From NCBI GenBank assembly GCA_030433055.1, contig JAUILJ010000462.1, positions 1 through 6,636 of the forward strand: DNA of 6,636 nucleotides. The letters are read 5' to 3'. Origin of the DNA: Polyangia bacterium (lineage in GTDB: Bacteria; Myxococcota_A; Polyangia; Polyangiales; Polyangiaceae). The notes under the pieces were generated by a model. That model had not been told where the DNA came from. It worked only from the letters and a program-made list of their open reading frames with translations, and made no database searches. Of the stretch, positions 1 through 5,864 are shown one piece after another (position 1 is the first letter of the stretch; every line of letters starts with the position of its first letter). The position numbers and the translations under genes are program-made.

Positions 1-262
1 CGCCCTCGGCATCGGGAGGAGGAGGCGGCACGCTGTACACCGGGGCCAAGCGCCGCGTGTCGAGAATGACGGCCAGCAGGTAGCACAAGAAGGCGAAGAT
101 CCCGATCCCATGGCCGACGCTCATGGCGAAGATCACCGGGAGCGGCTTCAGGGAGACGACCGAGTAGGCCATCAGCCCGAGGGCGATCAGAGCTGCAATA
201 CAGGCAATGCGGATCAAATGCCGCACGGATTGGTTCACCAGCCAGTTGCCGATGCGACTCAC
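1..262 (-). CDS. Small two-helix membrane protein, function unknown (3' end outside window)
   Basis: I do not recognise this family. The 87 visible residues begin at a GTG whose last two bases are the first two of the upstream cytochrome's TGA (GTGA overlap). A strong GGGAGG Shine-Dalgarno lies six bases before the start, which makes the start call firm. The protein has two hydrophobic stretches, about residues 17-38 and 41-67. Arginines before the first (R3, R14, R18) and after the second (R70, R71) predict a hairpin with both ends in the cytoplasm. A Pro run (79-83) follows, and the frame leaves the window still open. There are no heme motifs; two cysteines (C21, C60) and one histidine (H51) lie in the helices. 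Translational coupling to the NapC-like gene suggests a membrane partner or assembly factor for that quinol dehydrogenase, which is inference only. Confidence 0.75.
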   Translation of the reverse strand, partial: MSRIGNWLVNQSVRHLIRIACIAALIALGLMAYSVVSLKPLPVIFAMSVGHGIGIFAFLCYLLAVILDTRRLAPVYSVPPPPPDAEG

Positions 263-1008
263 GGCCTGCCTCCCGGCGCCCCCGGTTCCACAGCACCCGC
301 GCTGCCCGGAGCTGACGCTGGAGGTGCTGCAGAGGCTGCAGTTGTTGCAGAACCTGCCGGGGCATCCGGTGCCTTCAAGTCGTGCTTTTGCAGCGCTTTG
401 GTGAACGGGTGCGCGTAGCCGTGGCAGCCCGCGCTCGTGCAGCTCACGCGGTTCGCCTCGAGCTCCTTGGCGAGGGACTGATGGTCCGCCACCGAGAGCC
501 ACACGCTCGCCGTGGTGGTGTGACACTGACGGCAGTTGGTGTTGTCGTATGGCTTGCGCAGGTGGATCTTCTTCTCCGCTTCCTCGAGGGTCATCTCCTT
601 GTACCCGCCGAGGTAGTACTCGTAGACGTGGCGCATACCGCCAGCCTTGGTCATGGCGTAGCCGTACATGCCGTAGTCGGCATGGCAGACGTAGCAGCTG
701 CGATCACCGAAGAACGGCGGGCGTGAGTGACGCGCGGCCAGCGACTGAGCGCTGGGATCCGTGGCGTTTGCATAGTGCGCGCCCATCACGTGGCACGAGC
801 CACAAAACTCGCGGTGAGTCGTGGCTTCCATGCCAGTGACCGTGGACGTGATGGCGGTCAGCGTCGGGAAAACGCCGAGCCCAAGTAGCAGCCGCAGCTT
901 CGTCCGCAGATCCAGCGGTGGGTGCCGCACCAGGTAGTGCAGGCAGATGGACGCCGCGATGAGGGCGCACACCAGGGTCAGTGCGGTGAGCGGCGTGGAG
1001 TGGGCCAC
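259..1008 (-). CDS. Tetraheme NapC/NirT/NrfH-like membrane cytochrome c (probable quinol dehydrogenase)
   Basis: This 249-residue protein probably takes electrons from membrane quinol and passes them to periplasmic cytochromes, the role of NapC, NrfH and CymA. Heme motifs are CGSCH (69-73), CYVCH (105-109), CRQCH (159-163) and an expanded CX4CH (190-196). Family marks are FCGSCHVM, with the Met two residues after the heme-1 His, then NTNCRQCH before heme 3 and CHGYAH at heme 4. Two hydrophobic segments, about 6-27 and 38-58, precede heme 1; the second matches the usual single NapC anchor, the first is extra. The loop between them carries R28, R35 and K37, predicting a cytoplasmic loop and periplasmic hemes. 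The tail from about 213 is Ala/Pro/Gly-rich. The start is GTG without a clear Shine-Dalgarno, so it is uncertain; an in-frame stop at 1044-1042 limits any extension to 11 codons. Confidence 0.88.
   Translation of the reverse strand: MAHSTPLTALTLVCALIAASICLHYLVRHPPLDLRTKLRLLLGLGVFPTLTAITSTVTGMEATTHREFCGSCHVMGAHYANATDPSAQSLAARHSRPPFFGDRSCYVCHADYGMYGYAMTKAGGMRHVYEYYLGGYKEMTLEEAEKKIHLRKPYDNTNCRQCHTTTASVWLSVADHQSLAKELEANRVSCTSAGCHGYAHPFTKALQKHDLKAPDAPAGSATTAASAAPPASAPGSAGAVEPGAPGGRP
269..274 (-). promoter_or_regulatory. Shine-Dalgarno of the small membrane protein gene
   Basis: The minus strand reads GGGAGG here, six bases before the GTG at 262-260. It lies inside the last codons of the upstream cytochrome gene, so ribosomes ending that gene can re-initiate. 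It decides the GTG start. Confidence 0.7.
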
Positions 1009-1179
1009 GGCGTCGAGGATAGGGGGGCTGACGAACTTCAGCTAGTGTGTTGTGCTGATCGCCGTCGTCGTCGCGGTGCCGAGGGGCGGTCGCGCAAGCG
1101 TTGCGTGTTTCCGCGTGCGTCAGGCCGAGTGTGCGATGCTGTTGGATCCGAGGCGCGCCAACACAGCCGTTCAGGCTAT
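1009..1179. promoter_or_regulatory. Divergent intergenic region between the tetraheme and 27-heme cytochrome genes
   Basis: This 171-bp spacer must hold the start signals of both divergent genes unless they are read from elsewhere. I found no convincing -35/-10 pair or sigma-54 -24/-12 element on either strand. It contains a short GTC run (about 1064-1073) and one small inverted repeat (1093-1105). Ribosome-binding signals at both ends are weak. Confidence 0.4.
1093..1105. repeat. Short inverted repeat in the divergent spacer, possible operator
   Basis: The arms CGCAA and TTGCG flank a 3-base centre roughly midway between the two divergent starts. Five-base arms can arise by chance in GC-rich DNA, so a regulator site is only a possibility. 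Confidence 0.2.
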
Positions 1180-3078
1180 ATGATGGGCGAGTTGTCCCGT
1201 TCGCATTCGTCCCCGGCCAGAGGCGTCCGCCTCGTGTGGCTGCTGCTCGCGCTGTGCTTGGCGTGGGCCGTCGCCTGCTCGGATGAGTCTGCGCCGGGTC
1301 CGCTCGGAAACGGGATCTACATCGGCACCGAGTGGCAAGAAGCGCGAGCGCAGGCGGGGCATCAAGTGCACGTGGTCGAGCAGCACATCGCCTGCGCCAA
1401 GTGCCACACCATGGGCAAGAGCAGCATGGGCAGCTTCACGCCGGACCGCTGCGCGAGCTGTCACGAGAAGGAGGGCAGCCTGGTGCACGCGGAGGCGGAA
1501 GCCCACGCGCGCTTCGGAGCGACTGCGAAGGCGGACTGCACCGCCTGCCACGTGTTCCGTCTCCACGACCCAGAGCTGGAGCAACCTGCGCTTCCGACGT
1601 CGGGGGCGTCGGAGCTGCCGCCGGCCGATTTGACCCAGGCGGGCGCCTACCAGCCCAAAGACTGCTTTCGTTGCCACGGGGAACAACAAGGCGACACGCC
1701 GGCGGTCGTCGTGCACAGCTCCGCGCCCTGCTTGACCTGCCATCGCCCTCACGGAGACCAGAAGGTCAACGTCAACCCGTGCAGTGAGTGTCATCAGGAG
1801 CTGACTCAAGCACCCATCGGCCACGGCCTCGGCAAGGAAGGCGTGGTGCAGACGTGCACCACCTGCCATCAGCACCAGCACGCGCGCGCCTCGGAGGCGC
1901 TGGACACCTGCGCCGACTGCCATCAGAAGCAGGAGCCGCTGATCCCCGCGACCGCGCTGTTCGAGAACGGGCACCGCGCGTGCGTCGGGTGTCATCAGCC
2001 CCACGCGTTCGAGAAGCAGAACGCCGTGGCCTGCCGCTCCTGCCATGAGGATATGAACCTGCTGGGGGGCAAGCGCATCAAGGCGCACCAGGAGTGCACC
2101 GCCTGCCACCAGCCTCACGCCGTGCGCGAGAGCCCGGCGAAGGCATGCGCGAAGTGCCACCAGGACGTGCACCCCAATCACCCGGTGCGCAAGGACGCTG
2201 GCCAGTGCGTGAACTGCCACGACCCGCACCCCGCCAACGCGCGCACGAAGGCCTTCGCCCGGAGCTGCAGTGACTGCCACCAGAAGGCGGCCAGCGATCA
2301 GGCCTTCCACGAGCAGGTGGAGTGCAAGAGCTGCCACCAGCCGCACCGCTTCGTGCTGGCCGGCGCCGACCAGAAGGCGCTCTGCAACCGCTGCCACTCG
2401 CAGCAAGTCACCCTCGCGGCTGTGATCGAGAGCGGTGGCCAGAAGTCCGCCACCGGCGCCGGTCACCAGAACTGCCAGGGCTGCCATCGCGGGCTCCCGC
2501 ACCAACCCAAGGCGCTGCGCGCGACCTGCGCGAGTTGCCATGAGTCACAGGGTGCCGCGGTGCGCAAGGGCCACCAGGAGTGCCTGGGCTGCCACGAGCC
2601 TCACAGCGGCAAGCAGCGCGAGGGCGACATCCCGGCCACCTGCGGCAGCTGCCACCGCCAGGAGCGCAACACCGCCCCTGCGGGGCACCTGGCGTGCGCG
2701 AGCTGTCACGAGCCCCACACCGGCAATCACCCGAAGGCCTGCGCAAGTTGCCATGCGGAACCAGCAAAGACACCCCACGGCAAGATCAGCGCCGACTGCG
2801 CGAGCTGTCACCGGCCCCACGGGCCGGCGGGGGTGACCTCGCCCCCGACCTGTACCAGTTGCCACGACCCGAAGAAGCTCCCGGGCCTCCATCGCCTGAA
2901 GCAGCACGAAACCTGCAGCGGTTGCCACACCGGCCATGGCGAGATGCTGGCGTCTACTGGCAAGGTGGTACAGGCGCTGGACCGGGGGGCGTGCACCAGC
3001 TGTCACCAGAAGCGGGAGGAGCACTTCCCCGATTCCTCCACCTGCACCAGCTGCCACCTCTTCACTCCAACGCGCTAG
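1180..3078 (+). CDS. 27-heme c-type cytochrome, putative lipoprotein with paired CXXCH repeats
   Basis: This 632-residue protein has 27 CXXCH motifs, the first at 72-76 and the last at 622-626, six residues from the end. From residue 184 the motifs fall in pairs about 37 residues apart, typically GH-x2-CXXCH-x-PH followed by a second CXXCH (Paired_CXXCH type). Overall there are 13 pairs plus one. I count about 33 non-motif histidines in the mature part, enough to give every heme a second His ligand. An arginine-bearing start, a hydrophobic run (18-30) and an AVAC lipobox ending at Cys33 predict a lipid-anchored exported protein. ATG 1180 or ATG 1183 is chosen because the signal peptide begins there; an AGG at 1173-1175 suits 1183 slightly better. 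It is probably a long periplasmic or surface electron wire; the partner is unproven. It stands alone on its strand, convergent with the conduit operon. Confidence 0.9.
   Translation: MMGELSRSHSSPARGVRLVWLLLALCLAWAVACSDESAPGPLGNGIYIGTEWQEARAQAGHQVHVVEQHIACAKCHTMGKSSMGSFTPDRCASCHEKEGSLVHAEAEAHARFGATAKADCTACHVFRLHDPELEQPALPTSGASELPPADLTQAGAYQPKDCFRCHGEQQGDTPAVVVHSSAPCLTCHRPHGDQKVNVNPCSECHQELTQAPIGHGLGKEGVVQTCTTCHQHQHARASEALDTCADCHQKQEPLIPATALFENGHRACVGCHQPHAFEKQNAVACRSCHEDMNLLGGKRIKAHQECTACHQPHAVRESPAKACAKCHQDVHPNHPVRKDAGQCVNCHDPHPANARTKAFARSCSDCHQKAASDQAFHEQVECKSCHQPHRFVLAGADQKALCNRCHSQQVTLAAVIESGGQKSATGAGHQNCQGCHRGLPHQPKALRATCASCHESQGAAVRKGHQECLGCHEPHSGKQREGDIPATCGSCHRQERNTAPAGHLACASCHEPHTGNHPKACASCHAEPAKTPHGKISADCASCHRPHGPAGVTSPPTCTSCHDPKKLPGLHRLKQHETCSGCHTGHGEMLASTGKVVQALDRGACTSCHQKREEHFPDSSTCTSCHLFTPTR
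1729..3006 (+). repeat. Eleven tandem two-heme units in the 27-heme cytochrome
   Basis: Residues 184-609 can be divided into eleven units of about 30-50 residues, each with two CXXCH motifs. In most units the first motif is preceded by a His two or three residues upstream and followed by a Pro-His (QPH, EPH, DPH or RPH). Units 2, 7 and 11 vary this (QHQH, RGLPH, TGH). The units are clearly diverged at residue level, which argues for old rather than recent duplication. Confidence 0.8.
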
Positions 3079-3109
3079 CGGCGGGCGAGCGCTGGGTGGC
3101 TGGGAGCCG
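3079..3109. other. Convergent 31-bp gap between two cytochrome genes
   Basis: The ends of the plus-strand 27-heme gene and the minus-strand 15-heme gene face each other here. The gap holds only small inverted repeats, such as GGCT/AGCC around a GGG loop near 3099-3109, and an overlapping pair GCGCT (3072-3076) with AGCGC (3088-3092). There is no T-run on either strand, so I do not call a terminator. Confidence 0.6.
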
Positions 3110-4792
3110 TCAGGGCAGCTCGAAGGTGACCTCGCCGTCGACGTGTAGATCCCCACGGATGAACGTCAGGTTGTCACTCGAGATGTTCTTGTGACACTGA
3201 CTGCAGTCGGTGGGGTAGGGGTGCGGCGGGGGTGGCGGCAGGCTGTGACACGAGCCACACACCACCTGGCTGCCGTCGACCTGAGTCCACACGGGCGCTG
3301 TCTGAGTCCCGCCGGAGCGGTGCCCGTCAGGGAAGGTGCCGCCATGGCACGGCGTGCCCTGGCAGCTGCCGCCGCTGTAGCTCGGCGTCGCGCCGAACGC
3401 GGCACCTACACCGGAGAAGATCAGCTCGGCGGGGAGCGCGCTGTCGGTGTGCCCCGGGCTGGTCACCCCAGCGGGCTCCAGGTGGCAGTCCCCGCATTGA
3501 ACCGCGCGGAAACTGGAGCTGCCGGCGAGGTGCACCTGGTGGGCGCCAACTCCAGGGAAGGTCGTCGCCGAGTTTCCGCTCAAATCTACCGGTGGCGCGG
3601 GGTTCGTGCTGCCGTGACAGGCGGTGCAGCTCGAGTCGAAATCGACCTCGACCACGCCGTTGACGTGGAGGTTCCTGTCGATGATGGTCACGTTGTCGGC
3701 GGCGACTGTTGCCGCGTGGCAGCGGTTGCAGTCGGTCATCTGGGGGTGTGGGGCTGGAGGCGGCGCGCCGTGGCAGCTGGTGCAGGCCAGGGCCTGAGCG
3801 TCGGTCCAGCTGGGAGAGGCGTGAGGATCGCTCGCTGACGGCGCGTGACAGTAGACCGTGCAGCTCTGCGCCGCCGAGTCGTAGCTCGGTTCGTCTGCGC
3901 TGGCGCGACTCACCCCAGAAAACACTAGCTCTGCCTGCCCGTTGGGGTGAGTCAGATCCTGGGTGTCCGGGACGCGATGGCACTCGCTGCACTCCACGGG
4001 ACGGCTCGAGTTGCCACCAGCCAGGTGCACGGTGTGAGCCCCGACGCCAGGAGACGTGGGGTCCGTGTTGCCGTGGGTGTCGAGCGGTGGCGCCGGCGTC
4101 TCCTTGCTGCCATGGCAGGCGTTGCACTCTCCCAGGAGGTACTCGGCCTTGCCGTTGACATGCAAGCTTGCCTCGGGGAAATGATTGTCGGCGTCGATGC
4201 CTGTGTGGCAAGCCGAACAGCGCTCGGACTGAGGGTGGGGTGGCGCCGGGGGTAGCCCGTGGCAGGTGCCGCACGCCTCGTCCGACGGCCTCGGCTGAGT
4301 CCACGAAGGCGAGCGAGGACCATGGCAGTAGCTGTCGCTGCAGCGCCGCGTCTTCGAGCTGTAGCTTGGAGCCGCGCCGTCGGTCTGAGCCAACGCTCCG
4401 AAGTTGATCTCCGCGGGGCCCTCGTCGTCGGCGTGCCCCGGATCGCCGACTTTCTCCGGGACGATGTGACACTCGCTGCAGGCCACCGGCCCGTGGGTCT
4501 CGCTGCCGTAGACGTGGAATTGATGCGCGCCCACGCCGGGGTAAGCGACGTCCGTGGCGGCGATCAAGTTGCCCGGGGGCGCCGAGCGCTGCAGGTAGTC
4601 GCCGCCCCGACCTGGATCCCCGTGGCAAGACGCGCAGCGTGTCGCGTCGCTGTCGATGGCGCGCTCTTCGTGGCGCGAGAGGCAGCTCGGCATCAGGCCG
4701 AGCAACAGCGCGCCGCTCAGGCTGCCGAACAGGAGCCAGCGCTGGGAGCGCAGCCAACGCCTGGAGCTCTGCGTGCGGCGCGCGTCACTCAT
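3110..4792 (-). CDS. 15-heme c-type cytochrome, putative lipoprotein with three CX4CH/CXXCH five-heme modules
   Basis: This 560-residue protein carries 15 heme motifs as three modules of five, starting near residues 53, 223 and 389. In each module the third motif is widened: CSDSYCH (151-157), CTVYCH (311-316) and CQGTPCH (477-483), that is CX4CH, CX3CH and CX4CH. This matches the CxxxxCH...CXXCH domain described from Geobacter. Five non-motif histidines recur at the same places in every module: two in GVGAHxxH, one about 15 residues after the second motif begins, one in a Pro-rich PHP segment, and one in LHV. A hydrophobic run (20-33) then MPSC at 34-37 suggests a lipoprotein, with an atypical lipobox. 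ATG 4792 lies inside the end of the upstream 12-heme gene (8-base overlap), with an AGGT six bases before it. As the last gene after the barrel, it is the best candidate for the surface cytochrome of a conduit; that is inference. Confidence 0.9.
   Translation of the reverse strand: MSDARRTQSSRRWLRSQRWLLFGSLSGALLLGLMPSCLSRHEERAIDSDATRCASCHGDPGRGGDYLQRSAPPGNLIAATDVAYPGVGAHQFHVYGSETHGPVACSECHIVPEKVGDPGHADDEGPAEINFGALAQTDGAAPSYSSKTRRCSDSYCHGPRSPSWTQPRPSDEACGTCHGLPPAPPHPQSERCSACHTGIDADNHFPEASLHVNGKAEYLLGECNACHGSKETPAPPLDTHGNTDPTSPGVGAHTVHLAGGNSSRPVECSECHRVPDTQDLTHPNGQAELVFSGVSRASADEPSYDSAAQSCTVYCHAPSASDPHASPSWTDAQALACTSCHGAPPPAPHPQMTDCNRCHAATVAADNVTIIDRNLHVNGVVEVDFDSSCTACHGSTNPAPPVDLSGNSATTFPGVGAHQVHLAGSSSFRAVQCGDCHLEPAGVTSPGHTDSALPAELIFSGVGAAFGATPSYSGGSCQGTPCHGGTFPDGHRSGGTQTAPVWTQVDGSQVVCGSCHSLPPPPPHPYPTDCSQCHKNISSDNLTFIRGDLHVDGEVTFELP
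3113..3628 (-). repeat. Five-heme module 3 of the 15-heme cytochrome
   Basis: Residues 389-560 hold motifs at 389, 433, 477 (CX4CH), 512 and 530. The shared histidines are H418, H421, H448, H524 and H550. The protein ends ten residues after H550. Confidence 0.8.
3629..4126 (-). repeat. Five-heme module 2 of the 15-heme cytochrome (contains CX3CH)
   Basis: Residues 223-388 hold motifs at 223, 268, 311 (CX3CH), 337 and 355. The shared histidines are H253, H256, H282, H349 and H376. The third motif is one residue shorter than its counterparts in modules 1 and 3. Confidence 0.8.
4127..4636 (-). repeat. Five-heme module 1 of the 15-heme cytochrome
   Basis: Residues 53-222 hold motifs at 53, 105, 151 (CX4CH), 174 and 192. 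The non-motif histidines shared with the other modules are H90, H93, H120, H186 and H211. Confidence 0.8.
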
Positions 4793-5864
4793 GGCAGTAC
4801 CTGCACATTCCCGCCGTCTCGCTGCGGCTGCTGCGCCAACCGCCGGGGTGCGGATTACCGCCGTAGGCGCCCACTTTGTGACAGCGGATGCAGTTGGTGG
4901 CTGGCCCCTGATCGTGGCAGCTCGCGCAGCTCAACAGATCGCGCCGGGCCTGCTTGCCGTGGAGGCTCTTGATGCTGGCGCTGTTGCCCACCCAGCCGGC
5001 GGGGTGGGGGTTCCTCGAGGAACGACTGTTGGCGCTCACGCCGCGCCGCGTGTGGCAAGCGTCGCAGCTGGACGGCTCGTGACAGCTCTGGCACTTTCGT
5101 GGGGAGGCTTGTGCCTCGATGGCGTGGCGGCTCATGAAGTCGCCGCGATGCACGAAGCGAGACTCGAGGGCCTCCGGGCGGCGGTGCTCGATGGTGAGAT
5201 CCTGTGAGGCGTCGTGGCAGCCCTCGCAGTCTTGCTTGGCGTGGCAGCTCTGGCAGAGCTGTTTTTGCTGCACCGCATCGATGCCGTGGTGCTTGAGGAA
5301 GCTCGCGTCGTGACGCAGGAACGTCTGCGGCGTGATGCGCTTCAGATCGGTCTTGGTGTGGCACGGCACGCACTCCCCACGGTCCCACTCCGCCTGGTGC
5401 TCATGGCATTTGAAGCACTCGCGCATGGGCGGGATGTTGCGCTTGCTGCCTTCCACGACGCCGCTGTGGCAGCCGACGCACTGCCCGTTGAGCTTCGGCA
5501 ACGCGAGGTGTTGATCGTGATTGAACTGCACCTCGCCGTAAGGTCGCTCGGGGATCGCCTGGAGCGCCTGCACGGCGGTCTTGGCGTCCTTCTGGTGACA
5601 GCGCTCGCACAGCACGGCCTCCGGCAGCTTGTCTTCCCGCTGCGTCTCGGAGACGGTGTGACACGTGTTGCAGTTCAAGCACGCGCGCTGCCCTGGCCCA
5701 CCGCAGGGCAGCTCCTCCAGGTGCTTTTCGTGGGGAAAGCGGGGTGGGGGGTGAGGCGTGCTACACGCGGCGAACACCGCCGCAAACGCCAGCGCAGCCA
5801 GGAACAGCAGCGTGAGGCTGCGCCTGCCGTGCAGCGCGTCTGCGGTGCGCTCCGGACGCGTCAC
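4785..5864 (-). CDS. 12-heme c-type cytochrome, putative lipoprotein; probable conduit component
   Basis: This 359-residue protein has 12 CXXCH motifs beginning at residues 65, 86, 129, 150, 165, 204, 213, 258, 267, 313, 325 and 354; the last ends one residue before the C-terminus. Fifteen non-motif histidines in the mature part can supply second ligands. A hydrophobic stretch (17-33) after R14 and R15, followed by FAAC at 31-34, suggests a lipoprotein; signal peptidase I cleavage at AxA is an alternative. The N-terminal third, with HEKH and NHDQH before motifs, resembles class III or c7-type cytochromes. NPHPxGW occurs twice (286-291, 338-343). The GTG start shares GTGA with the barrel gene's stop and has a strong GGAGG seven bases upstream. 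Its place between barrel and 15-heme gene fits the periplasm-facing cytochrome of a porin-cytochrome complex; that role is inferred. Confidence 0.88.
   Translation of the reverse strand: MTRPERTADALHGRRSLTLLFLAALAFAAVFAACSTPHPPPRFPHEKHLEELPCGGPGQRACLNCNTCHTVSETQREDKLPEAVLCERCHQKDAKTAVQALQAIPERPYGEVQFNHDQHLALPKLNGQCVGCHSGVVEGSKRNIPPMRECFKCHEHQAEWDRGECVPCHTKTDLKRITPQTFLRHDASFLKHHGIDAVQQKQLCQSCHAKQDCEGCHDASQDLTIEHRRPEALESRFVHRGDFMSRHAIEAQASPRKCQSCHEPSSCDACHTRRGVSANSRSSRNPHPAGWVGNSASIKSLHGKQARRDLLSCASCHDQGPATNCIRCHKVGAYGGNPHPGGWRSSRSETAGMCRYCHE

Noticed and set aside
1009..1041. A longer N-terminus for the tetraheme gene from a CTG at 1041-1039
   Set aside because: It would need a rare CTG start without a Shine-Dalgarno; the GTG at 1008-1006 already gives both helices.
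922..1179. An 86-codon upstream extension of the 27-heme gene's frame
   Set aside because: It lies partly over the tetraheme gene on the other strand, looks non-protein-like, and would bury the signal peptide and lipobox that start at 1180.
1171..2541. A 456-codon minus-strand frame opposite the 27-heme gene
   Set aside because: It is a shadow of the repetitive heme-motif codons, rich in Ala, Val, Arg and Leu, with no coherent domain.
1729..3006. A CRISPR-like or satellite DNA array suggested by regular spacing
   Set aside because: The periodicity comes from protein-level CXXCH repeats; the DNA units are diverged and lie within one coding frame.
3070..3110. A bidirectional terminator between the convergent genes
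   Set aside because: The stems are only four or five base pairs and no T-run follows on either strand.
3327..4757. A 476-codon minus-strand frame within the 15-heme gene
   Set aside because: It is an alternate frame of the real gene, dominated by Arg, Pro and Gly, without motifs.
4259..5207. Plus-strand frames opposite the 15- and 12-heme genes (4259-4972 and 4656-5207)
   Set aside because: Low-complexity Ala/Arg/Val translations antisense to well-supported cytochromes; no start signal or domain.
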